64,000 bases of DNA, from contig MQVO02000013.1 in NCBI GenBank assembly GCA_001986395.2, positions 868,001 through 932,000 on the forward strand, read 5' to 3'. Made by a program: the position numbers and the translations under genes. The first letter of the stretch is position 1; every line of letters begins with the position of its first letter. Positions 42,483 to 53,019 of the stretch are shown here, piece by piece. The notes beneath the pieces were generated by a model, which saw nothing but the letters and a program-made list of their open reading frames with translations, made no database searches and was not told the DNA's origin. This DNA comes from Irpex lacteus (Eukaryota > Basidiomycota > Agaricomycetes > Polyporales > Irpicaceae).

Positions 42483-43684
42483 GAATGGCTGGCAGTTGTC
42501 ATCTTGAGTATAATGAACCCGGATACACGGCAGGTAAGGGCGTCTCACCTGTGCCCAGAGTGTGTTCAGCTGAGGCACCTATAGCGACTGCCAGATCATA
42601 CCGGCATGAAGGAGAGGTCGTCGGCCGGGCGCCACCATCCTCACGCACTAGTGTCGTGCCTTTTAGCCTCCACCGTACCTCCATATCCGGTCTCCAGTCG
42701 TTGGCGAGGTTTTGTAAGTGTCTAATTGTGCCTATATACAGGCTGCCAGCTAAGGGCCCTGGTGCTGGCCAGTCACAATGTGAGTAAAGCCTGTGCTGAA
42801 GACAGCAAACGCTACTTACTATAAGATGCCACGCCTAAAGTGAGTCTTCTAGCACTGGAGGAACAACAACACACTAACTTGGACTGTTCGCATGGTTACT
42901 TGTACAGGTATTGATATAGGACTGTTGTCGTTGTCGCTCCGGTCTGCGCTTTCGCTATACGTTATCCCCTAATAACAGGCAAAGACCAAACTTTCAGTCT
43001 ACAGATGCGTCGAAAGCCTAGATACCGCCCTTGGTACTCACGTAAAATGGGCCTGGAGATCTGGAGTGACACACCAGGCCAAAAAGAAGCAAAAAACTGC
43101 AGCATATTCATACTTACGAGAGGTGGCATCTTCCCCTGTTTGTCTGCATCTTGTCTGTTATAGATTGCAATGTCACCTGAGCAATATGAACATTCACGTA
43201 CTCGACACCGATATGAATCTCTCGACCGTTCAGATGGAAATTGCGTTCGAGAAATGAGAGTGGGAACAGCATGGTCTACGTCGGGGAGTACAGGAGGCGA
43301 GTCCTCACCGGCACCGTACAATTTAACTGTTTATCCTCCTCTTAATTGATTCAACAAGGCATCGCATGGCAAGCAGGTACAAAGATATCGTGGAGACTGT
43401 ACATGAATAGTGCCGTCTGATAGCCTGTTATATATAGTCAAGCGATAGCAAAGTACCTGGAGGCGGTAAGTCAACTCTATAGCTGAGGCGGACACTGAAG
43501 TAGTCTGTGACTCACCTATGGGCTGTGCTTGCGGCGGCAGTTTTACAAGACTATGGCACGATAAAACGACGATGAACATCAGAGTCGCATGAGTGCAAAC
43601 GGGGAGTACAAGTGGTAATCCAAATACAAGCCCAAGCCCGAGATCTTGAGAGAGGACTCGGACTCGCGATCGGATCACTTTCAA
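42483..43684 (-). pseudogene. Remnant of a third membrane-protein copy (C)
   Basis: Family signatures survive in order on the minus strand. Between about 43540 and 43660 a hydrophobic stretch resembles the ALTMALHCCELIVN helix; between about 43010 and 43120 MLQFFASFWPGVSLQISRPILR matches FFSFWPGLLLQAAKSGLR of copy A; then SPISIPVQVTMRTVQ matches SLQVVMRPIQ; and about 42690-42770 HLQNLANDWRPDMEVRW matches IQTLANLIDKWP. The N-terminal half is missing and frames do not join cleanly. Confidence 0.6.
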
Positions 43685-44252
43685 TTGATCCGTGTTTTTT
43701 TCTTCTCAACAAACGAAGCCACCAGGTGGTGTTATCTACATTCTTGTCCAGTGGACACGGAAGTAGTGCATGATAGTTTCAACGAGGCCAACCAAACCGC
43801 ATTCGCATTCGACCAGATACGTATGAGCGTGTGACTTGTTATCGAACAAGGCAGTCATTTCTACTTTCTTTAGGAGGTACTAGAAGTACACGATGTAGAA
43901 TCCGTTAGGGCACCGCCAAAGGGTGCGCAAGGGAGTTACGAAACAAAAAAAGCTATAGACACAAATCATAACGAAGAGGATGGCGTACCAAATCACAAAC
44001 AAGCACAAGCGGGGTTAGAAATGAGCGACTGGGCAGGGGCGGACGACTGCGAATCGAACAAAAAGGTGTTGTGGCTATGCGAAGCTACGGCGTGGTATAT
44101 CAAGACAATGAGTGTGAGGAACAAAGGCCGTTGGATGCGGAAGTACTGATAGAAAGCACATCAGGAGACGAATAAATTAAGGGTTTACAGATCCAGAATC
44201 CAAAGATGATCAACGAGCCCAAAGGATTATAGATGGCGAGAGGGGTGGGAAA
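43685..44252. other. Spacer, no gene seen
   Basis: About 570 bp between the remnant copy and the 3' end of the adaptor gene. Short open frames only. Confidence 0.4.
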
Positions 44253-46739
44253 TCAGACGACAGCCGTCGTGCGTGATTGCATAGGTGGAAATGCTGATGA
44301 CATCGGCGAGACTTGCGCCTGTTGACTGCCTGAAGCGTCACCAGCATATCGTGGGTCCCCCTCAAGCGTGAGTCCCCCTGATCCAAAGTGTTGAGGTGCA
44401 CTGCTTGTGCTCGGAGTTGCCGGAGCGCCAGATGTTGTAGGCACTTTCCCGATGTACCAAGACTGTAGATGAAAGTCTCCATGAGAGATGGCAAAGACAG
44501 GGATGTGGTTGGAAACTTACTGGAACCCAGCCTCGGTCTCCGGTCTCCTCTTTCACAGCCTGGATATGAGACCTGATGAGCTACACCTCCAAGAATCAGC
44601 TTCACTAAAACTCACGTATGACCAATGGTTATATCGCTTAAACACACGCAGAGTATCATCCTTGGCCAGATCAAGCTCCTCATCGCCTTTCTTCTTGTAA
44701 TCAGTAAGCGCAATTCCAGGGAAACTCGTCGAGAGGATACTGAGCGGCAAGATGGGGGTGGCGCCGGGCGGTGTAGATGGCGGCAGTCCAGTCAAAGCGG
44801 TTCGTGTCGTTGCTTCAGCAATAGCCGATGCGACAGGTACGTTCGTCTCAAGTAGACAACCGGCGGGAACCCACCCTTGCTTTGTAGGATCAGGTTCAAC
44901 GAGGCCGGACCCAGCAGGATCGCGTTGTACCACCCACCACCCGCGCGCTCTCGATGTGATGATGAACGTGTCGCCGCTAAGAAGGTTTCAGATGCTGGAC
45001 AGTGGTAGCGGGGTAGAAATACACTTACACAACAACATCAAACTCATCCTCCTGCTCGGCCATGTACGGATATATGGCTACCGCATATGACACACCCGTC
45101 GACGGGGGTATTTCACGAACGTTGACAGTCGATGCCGTACTCTCATTATCGTTTAGGGTTGTCGAACTTGCAGTAGCCATGCTAACAGTACTCGTATGCG
45201 ATTTGGAACTTTCACCAGGTTGTGAGAAGTCGTCCACCCGATCTTTGTTCTCCACCGCTGGTGACATCACCTCAGGAGGCCAGGCACTGCCGTTATTGAC
45301 CGCTGTATTGAGTCCCGGTGTGACGCTGTTGAGCCGGCTGTCGACCTGCAACTTGGGAGGTAATGGCCGTTCGTGAGCTTGTGCACGCGATGAAGAAGTG
45401 CCCGTCAGGGGCGGTGACAATACCGAAGACACCTCAGATGAAGCTTTGCGTGCAGCTTGCTTCTGCGCAGCGACGGCGATAGGTGAGCGTATGTCCTTGA
45501 TGTGTTTAAGCATGAAGACCGGATTCTTCTTCGCCTCCTTCAGCTTCTGGAAGAGAAGTAACGGCTTTTCATCGTAGCTCAAGCATCGTTCAATACGATT
45601 TCCTGATATCAAAGTCAGTCGTCACACGTCAAGAGTACGGGAGTCGACGTCACCTGGTGACCCGTAGCATATGAACATTGCATAGTTTTGCCAATCATCG
45701 TTGTTGATCTTGTATTTCTTCAATGCTGCGGGTAGGACCTTCCAAGCCGGGTCGTCGAGACTGACTTTGAAGCTTTTCAAGTTATCTGAGCTGTCCTGCC
45801 GCGAGGGTCTCGGTGGTGTAGGTTGCGGGCCTGCGGTTAGAACGCCGTTCACTGAGTTATTTTGTGCATTAATGGACTGCTGGTTCCTTCTGTCGGATGA
45901 CGTAGAAGAGCCGTTGCTTCGAGAGTTGCTGGCGTTGAAATCGTGCTCTGCGCGCTGAGGTGATGCCTGCGGACTCTCGAGGATGGTCTCTGCCGTCGGC
46001 TTTGTTGGAGAGCGCGATGACTTGACAAACGATGCCCATTTGAATGAGGGTACTCTTGAAACAGGGCTCTCTGCCTCGGGCTAGGATGCCAATGAGAACA
46101 AGTCGATGCGAAACCACACATGAGACTCACCGGCCGTGGTGCCGCTGATGATCGAATACTGGTAATGTCCTCCAGACATGAATGCAAACTTTCACTCAAC
46201 CGCCGATTATCTTCTTCAAGGGCTCGTAGTCGTTCGCCTATATGCGGATGATGAGCACAGGAGTCGATAGTAACAGTAGTGCCGCCGAACCTTGTTCCCG
46301 CAATAAATCGAACATCCGGTCTACGTTTCGCTGCTCTTGTCGTTCTTCTACCTCGGCTGCGGAAGAATAAGTTTGTTGTACAATTGGAAGGTGAACTAGC
46401 CTCACATGGTGGTACATAGTGGTCGGCTTCAATGGGTACTTGCTGTGCTACCTTCACTTGATAGACGGCCTTTAGGATAGCCAGTCGTTGACCTATAGTT
46501 GCGATGCCAACGTCTTTGAGTGCGTCTGCATCCATAAGACATAAGACATCTCCGGAGACGCGATGCTCTGAGGATATCGGTTTTGTTTAGCTGACGACCT
46601 ACGAGCAAAAGGAGTGCGAGCACCTACCGCGAATCTGATTCTCGTACTGCGGGTATCCTAACGTCGTCAACCAGGCATGCACGTCGGCCTCGTCCCAGTC
46701 CTGAATGCTCCCTCTCAGCTCTAAGGACGCGCCGTCCAT
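44253..46739 (-). CDS. UBC2: Ubc2/Ste50-type MAPK adaptor (SAM, RA, two SH3)
   Basis: Ste50-type adaptors link Ste20/Ras-like GTPases to the MAPKKK of the pheromone/mating MAPK cascade. The N-terminus is a SAM domain (DWDEADVHAWLTTLGYPQYE ... MDADALKDVGIATIGQRLAILKAV). A coiled coil follows (ERLRALEEDNRRLSESL). An RA-type domain is seen around KSFKVSLDDPAWKVLPAALKKYKI and YAMFICYG ... ERCLSYDEKPLLLFQKL. Then two SH3 domains follow near the C-terminus (VAIYPYMAEQEDEFDV ... RGWWVV and ALTDYKKKGDEELDLAKDD ... GWVPSWYIGKV). This is the basidiomycete-specific layout known from Ustilago Ubc2. About eight introns. The start at 46739 is the first Met before the SAM domain. Confidence 0.83.
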
Positions 46740-47753
46740 GGATACGATGTTGGAGGAAAAGGAAAGATGGGCTCGGCCAGGATTGTGGTCAGGGTTCTGA
46801 AGTCAGAGGAGGGTGTGAAATTCGGTGACCCGCCGCAGCGCTCAGCTGGCCGGGACTGATCGGGGTCCCTCACGATATTCCAGGTTTCAACTCGGGGTCC
46901 CCGCTGCAGTACCGTTTTCCTTTTCCTCGACGTTGACTTCGAGCTCGCAAACCTCGGTTCACTGTCTCAGATGCCCTAATCTGCGTACATCAGCCCACTT
47001 GTTCTTGCTATCATTCTGTATCAAGCTTAACATCGAGAACCTGGCCACACAATCTCATCATCTGTCGCTTTAATGATTCCTGACCAGATGCAAACGATGT
47101 AGATTGCAATAATCATGCTGCGGCCCGCGATAATTACATTACAGTAGTGAGAACATCTTCCCCTAACAGTTGGCGAATCTCGAAGTGATTCGCAACAGAC
47201 GTCTCCCGTACGCTACCAAGGTAACACCCGAGGCGCCGCGAAATGTCTTGGTGCGTACTTTGCACGCTCAAGCATCCCAATAGCTACATAAGCACTGAAT
47301 ATCATAGTGATCTGTACTTTCACAACATAAGCTGCTCTGCTATACAGACCAACGTTCGTTGGGGAAGGGTGAGTGGTATTTTTTATTATTAGATCTCCAA
47401 CTTCAATATACCCATCTCTTTCAACACTCTAGAGTTCACGTGAATCTAACGATGCTAAATGTGTCTATATTACACACCTTTTGGATGCCTTCGCTTCATT
47501 CAACATCATAGTGTTGCTGGTTCTCGTGTGGTATACACTCGGCTTCTTACACTGGGGCCGGCATCGGTTCAAATACAAAGATGCATGGATCGTCGATGGA
47601 CAATACTGGTAATTTCCATGCTTCCATCCTCCGGTATTTCCGGATAGGTATGCAAACTCCGTCAGCCAGTCGCAAGAAATGTCTCAGATATCGCCCGGGT
47701 ATAAATATATAAATACTCGCAGCCTACGGAGGAGGACGAACCTCAGACACAGT
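46740..47753. promoter_or_regulatory. Divergent region with TATA element
   Basis: About 1 kb between divergent genes. A clear TATA-like stretch (GGGTATAAATATATAAAT, 47697-47714) lies about 40-57 bp upstream of the next gene's start. No further gene is seen. Confidence 0.55.
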
Positions 47754-48624
47754 ATGTCCTCAACATCCTACCCCCAAGTTGGCGCGAACGCTTTTGCTCA
47801 AGGCTGCGAGGCTGCTCGAAGGGCAATCACCGCCTTCTTCACCGCTTTGACTACGCGTCTTGGGTTGAATCCTGATGAGCGTGGTCTCACAGATCAGCTC
47901 TTATACCACCTCACGGATCGGGTCCCTGTCCACGTAGTATGTACCACCAATTTTGGTATAGCAGCCCTGGAATGTCTAACCTTAACTGCAATCCCTCAAG
48001 AACCGAAGTAGCGTTGACGTCGAAGCCACCAAAGGCTATGACTATAGCTGGCAGTTCAGTGCGAAGAATCCCATTACTGGTGTATGGCAGAAGAGATGGC
48101 TCTTCCTTCAAGCGAAGAACTATAAGCCCAGTACCTTCGGCGGCCAGGCAATACATGTTGCTGACTTCGCATATAGGTATGCCGTGTATTCAAGTTGCAC
48201 GGCCTCCCACATTGTCACTGACCAGCTTCGACTTACTCTCAGCAACCGGAACGGCCTACAGATGGATCTCTTGAACAACCATATCGCACAGGTTGCGGTG
48301 CGTGCATGAGTGTCTCAAGTTACCCGCCCAATCTGACAACTCGTGCTAGGCCACAAATCCCGACGTAGTTGTTACTGGAGGGTATGCGGCACGCCAGTTC
48401 CACAGTTTGTAATACTGATATGCCTTCTTAATAGCTACCTCTGTTACGGAACGGATACGATACAATTTGTTCCGATCGCCGATGTCAAAGCTCGTTACAA
48501 TTATGACATGAAGCACGGAATCACGACCAAGGACGCAATCAACCGCGATCTTAGTAAGACCTTTTTAGATGCGGGAGAGGCGTCATACAACATACAGAAT
48601 ATCCTCACCTACGGCTCCACGTAG
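47754..48624 (+). CDS. Unknown protein with possible nuclease-like core
   Basis: I do not recognise this protein with confidence. Spliced pieces read GLTDQLLYHLTDRVP, then VEATKGYDYSWQF, KRWLFLQAKNYKP, FGGQAIHVADFAYR, VTDQLRLTL, DVVVTGGYLCYG and FVPIADVKARYNYDM to a stop at 48624. The DYSW ... QAK spacing looks like the metal-binding Asp and Gln-x-Lys of some PD-(D/E)xK nucleases, and the layout resembles the uncharacterised family DUF6615. This is a resemblance from memory, not a search result. Four or five short introns are needed. The strong TATA stretch upstream suggests regulated expression. Confidence 0.55.
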
Positions 48625-49139
48625 GATAGTGTAACAGTGATGATGCCGGTCTATGTACTTCCGATTTGTTGATGGAGGCGGCTGTCCACTCATGCTGTTC
48701 GATTACAAGGATGGATTGAAATCGAGTCGGCATGATGGTCTATTACTTTCCCTAGAGCGCGTAAACGTACATGCTATAAGGAAGAACATGATTTGGAAAC
48801 ATGCTAGGGCTTTAGGAATCATGTAGTAAAGGAGTAGGCTGTAGGGTCATCACCAGGGGAATAAGTACTTACGGTGCGAGGGTAAGACAGGAGTGAGATT
48901 AAACATAAAGTGTACAAATTCATGTGATTAAGTCACAGGTGACTCGAAGTGAGATACTGCATGCGTACGTTGTTGGTGTAGCCACACCCGTGCTCCGATT
49001 TCGGATTATTCGAACTGCCTTGCATGCCTTTTTCGATAATGTCCCGATCTGATCTCATTAGTTTACTGGGCGCTTACTACATCTACTTTTCTTGAGTTAC
49101 TTAGAAGCGTCTCAGTTTTGACTTCATTGGAAGCTGATC
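48625..49139. other. Intergenic spacer
   Basis: 515 bp between two plus-strand genes; it should hold the NOC4 promoter. No gene is seen. Confidence 0.45.
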
Positions 49140-51391
49140 ATGGCACCTCGTCCCTCACTTCCTTCAAAAAAGCGGAAACATGCTGAAAGCTCCGACGAAG
49201 ACAAACTACTCGCCAAAGTTGCAACTCTCGAAACCCAGCTAATTGAGGCTGCCACTACGAAATCGTCGCTCAACCCACTTGCGGACCTTCTGGATATCGC
49301 TTACAATACCGCGGACGTGCATACTCTCTCAAAGGCTATCTGGGCTCTTTACAGAGTCTTCGTAGTTGTCATCTCCAATGACTTGCTTCTGAACGTCGCG
49401 GGTAGCGAAGAATCAAAGGCTGTACGGACCTGGCTGCAGGAAAGGCTGAACAGTTATGTCAAGCTGCTGGTGGGTCTTATGAAGGATGAGGAGCAAGTAT
49501 TGAAGGTGCGTCTCATTATATTTAATAAAGGGTTCATATACTGAGACTAGCTTCTCTGTTTGAAGACCTCAGCTCTAAAGATCCTACTTTCCCTACAAAA
49601 ACATCTCTCAACCTCGGTCAGCAAGGCCCCCGGTTCCAGCAACGCTGCCCGACCTCAGTTCCATATGTCCCACTTCCGTCAACTCGTATATGGACTGCTG
49701 CTTTGTCCAGCTTCTCCTCGTTCGGTATCTCATTCGAAGAAGAGGAAAGAGGAATATACCGACAGTACAAGTGGTAAACTCGACCCCGAGATCAGGGACC
49801 TATTCATCGAAACTTGGCTTTCGGAGTACGACGATCTAAGATGGTTCTTTCTCCGAGAATCTGCGTAAGTGCTCCACTCTATTGGCTTGTTCTGTATCTG
49901 ACCCATGTGTAGTGGACTACTAGCGACGTACTCTCGCGCAGAGTATCCTCACGCAGCAGAGAATCTGTTGTCTATCCTAGAGAAGCTCAGTACCTTCCCC
50001 ACGGAACCGTCTGAATTGAATAAGTGGTGGGTTGAGGAGTTTGCTGCACGGCCGCCCAAGCCAAAATCACGCACCGAAAATGAAGACGAAGACGCTGAGG
50101 AGGACCCAGATGTGTCGCCCGATGATGCAGACACCACGGACGACTGGCGTAAGTTTTTCGACGAACCGGAAGAAAAGGACAGTAAAAGTGAACAGAAAGC
50201 ACCATCGGCGAGGCTGCATAAACTAACGATACATCAGTCGCTTCACTCTCTTGCGTCGCATAAGGCCATCTTTACGCGTGCATGGCTCACACTACTCCCT
50301 GCCATCTCCGCTGGACCTGTGGAAAGCGTCAGGGCTCTGGCTACTCGAGCTTTGAACGTGATGCACAGGGGCGTCATGCCTCATCTAACGAGAGCGGTAT
50401 TGGTCATGGACTGGGTTGCTTCCTGCGTTGATTACGGTACGTCTCTTTCACTCTGTCGACGAAAAGGGTATTGTTTCTGACACGTTGACTGAAGGGAACA
50501 CTGTTGGGCTACTTGCATTGAACGCGCTCTTCATACTGATGAAAGAGTACAACCTGTTCGTCTTTCGTATCATCGTACAGCGATTCGTGGGCTCACTGTC
50601 GTGCATGCATACAGCGACTACCCGTCCTTCTACACTCGGCTGTATTCTTTCTTGGACCGGAACGTTCTGCATCTCAAGCATCGGGCGAGATTCTTCCGAA
50701 TGACCGAATTATTCCTCAGCTCTACGTACGTGGGATCTTTGTGCATGGTGCGAAGTAAATCTAATCTTCCTCTTCAGACATCTCCCCGTCTCGCTCTTAG
50801 CATCATTCGTGAAACGTCTCGCCCGACTGTCCCTGCACGCGCCTCCTGCGGCTATTGTAATGATCATTCCGTTCACCTATAATCTCCTCAAAAAGCACCC
50901 AGCTCTCATGGTCATGATTCATCGAAAGGACGAGACCTACGAAGCCGCCAGTGGTTAGTCCCACACGGGTTTCGTGAAATTACATGACGCTTATTTCATT
51001 TACCCGTAGACCCTTTCAATCCGGTTGAGCCAAATCCAACCTTGACCAATGCACTGGAGTCATCTCTGTGGGAGTTGTACACACAGAAAAGCCATTATCA
51101 TTCGGCAGTGTCAACGCTGGCTCGTATCTTCGAAGAGGCATTTACCAAGCCGAACTATGCATTGGAAGACTTCTTGGATCATACCTATAGCACGGTACGT
51201 GTCTTATATGACCGCCTATGCTTTGCGGACTGACGTTCTCCATTTAGATGTACGAAACGGAAGCTCGCAGAAAGATAAAGAAGGAACCTGTGTATGCCTT
51301 CGATCTGCCTCAACGAACGTGGTTTCCGGGTCCCGGCCAGATCGAGCCCGCGGAGGGAGATCGTGTTGCTAGTTTATGGTCATTCTCGTAG
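49140..51391 (+). CDS. NOC4: Nucleolar complex protein 4 (40S biogenesis)
   Basis: Noc4 pairs with Nop14 in the 90S/SSU processome for 18S rRNA maturation. The protein begins with a Lys/Arg-rich stretch (SKKRKHAESSDED). It then has helical-repeat sequence (TSALKILLSLQKHLSTS, LRWFFLRESA), an acidic insert (about 50075-50195), and the family C-terminal region with DYPSFYTRLYSFLDRNVLHLKHRARFFRM, LPVSLLASFVKRLARLSLHAPP, DPFNPVEPNPTLTNALESSLWEL and a Trp-rich end. Seven or so introns. The DYPSFYxRLYxLL motif is diagnostic of the family. Confidence 0.9.
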
Positions 51392-51825
51392 GGCCCGTGC
51401 GTTGAGCAAGCCTATTTGTCGGCTCTTTGACACGGTTGACGGTCTGCTTTGTGCAACTGCCCTCGCTCTGCCACGTAGTAGTATCGTATCTTCCTCTCAA
51501 ATCAATCGCCAGAATGACAGCTATATTGTGAACTCGTTCATCACTCAATCAGGCAGCGTGACGTTTTACTATTGGTAAGATGGAGCAGCGTGACAAGATG
51601 GTCCAAGATGCGGCGGACGTTAAAAGGCTACAGGTTCTTAAAAACATCCCAAGGTTCGAGTAGGGGATGAGAGCAAACTGTGGCGTGTGGCCCAAGAATA
51701 AAGGTAAACCTGCAGCGATAGTACTAGTTACAATCAGTACAGCATAAGAATTAGCACTGTGTGCACGTACAGAGTGGTCGGATCGGCAAGTGAGTATTTA
51801 TGCCCCAACACAAGAAATCTGGTAA
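51392..51825. other. Convergent spacer
   Basis: 434 bp between convergent genes. No gene is seen. Confidence 0.4.
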
Positions 51826-52551
51826 TCAGAGAGAGCCAGAGGGGCGCCGCCCCTTGCGTCGCCCTTTGGTAGCCCGAGCGTTATTATTTTCTGCCTTGCG
51901 TTGTCTCTCCTCTTGGGCTCGTGCTTCCGCAAGACGTTGGTGGAGCACTTTATGCAGGGCCTCTTGCATTAATTCGTCGAAATCGCAATCGCAATCGAAA
52001 TCGCAGTCATGCTGAGAGTCTGTGTTTGTGTCGTTACGGTTTCGCCTCTGGCTCAGAAACTGAGAGAATTTGCGTAGCGGATAGGCGATAAAGACAGCGT
52101 AAAGCGTAGAAGATATGATCCAGAGAACGAGTGCCCCGCCCAGTCGCACTGCAATCCTCAGCAAAAGAAGGACGAATCCTAGGCTTGCTGTACAGTCCTT
52201 GACAAACAGCACGAATTGTTGGAAGAGCCAGATGAAAATCCACCGTCCGAGGGAAAATGGGCCTAGGATCACAATGCTGAGAGCGAAGGATGCCGCTTGA
52301 GAAGTATCGGCGACAAGTCCCGCGACCATGTCTCCGGGTGTTGGGCGCGAAAAGAGGTTGTAGAGGAATCGGACGGTGAAAGTGGTGAAGAGGGCCTTTG
52401 TAATATTCTTGATAGAGCAGAGCCGATCTAAGTCTGCAAATAGAGCTAGATGCTTGGCGTCGTATGTAGTGCACCTTTCGCACATGCACCACGCGGGGCA
52501 AGACTCTTCAGACCCATGCCTAAAGGTCCGATGGGGTCTCTCAGAAGTCAT
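51826..52551 (-). CDS. Unknown membrane protein with Asp/Cys repeat
   Basis: A single-exon 241-aa protein that I do not recognise. The N-terminus is Cys-rich (ESCPAWCMCERCTTYD), resembling a small metal-binding knuckle. Three hydrophobic stretches (FTVRFLYNLF, ASFALSIVILGPFSLGRWIFIWLF, SLGFVLLLLRIAVRLGGALVLWIISSTLYAVFIAY) predict a membrane protein. The C-terminal part has DCDFDCDCDFDE followed by a charged amphipathic region and a Lys/Arg-rich tail. The Asp/Cys stretch comes from an imperfect 6-nt repeat. Function unknown. Confidence 0.6.
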   Translation of the reverse strand: MTSERPHRTFRHGSEESCPAWCMCERCTTYDAKHLALFADLDRLCSIKNITKALFTTFTVRFLYNLFSRPTPGDMVAGLVADTSQAASFALSIVILGPFSLGRWIFIWLFQQFVLFVKDCTASLGFVLLLLRIAVRLGGALVLWIISSTLYAVFIAYPLRKFSQFLSQRRNRNDTNTDSQHDCDFDCDCDFDELMQEALHKVLHQRLAEARAQEERQRKAENNNARATKGRRKGRRPSGSL

Positions 52552-53019
52552 GACGGTACCACGAAGGCGGTGACCTACTTATCGTTAGCGCGACACACAC
52601 AATAACAAGAGTATTCTCACTTCAATAGATACAACAGTCTCTATGCGGACTGCAAATGTAAGGAAACGCGAAGAACGCGTCCCAAGGGTGGAGTTTGTTG
52701 ATTCGATTCGGCTACCACCCGGCTGCAGCGATAGGATAACGAGTGATCAATATCGTGAGCTACTGTGACTAAGAAGACTCGCCCGCACAAGTACTCACAG
52801 CACTATTAGATGCGCTACAGTAGTTTATTAGAAGGACCAGGTTACAATATCCTCCTCGCCTTGGTGGAGGTCGAGTGTAGAGAAAAACGTAGGCGCTCGG
52901 GCTTCTTATGCAGGGCGCCAAAGGCCTTGACGGAGGCTTCGGTTCGGGCCAGCGTAGACGGCTTCTGACTTTCGCTCTCATGCGACCTTTGGCAAGACCG
53001 CCTCTCCCCGTCGACCGGC
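52552..53019. promoter_or_regulatory. Divergent promoter region
   Basis: 468 bp between divergent starts. No gene is seen. Confidence 0.4.
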
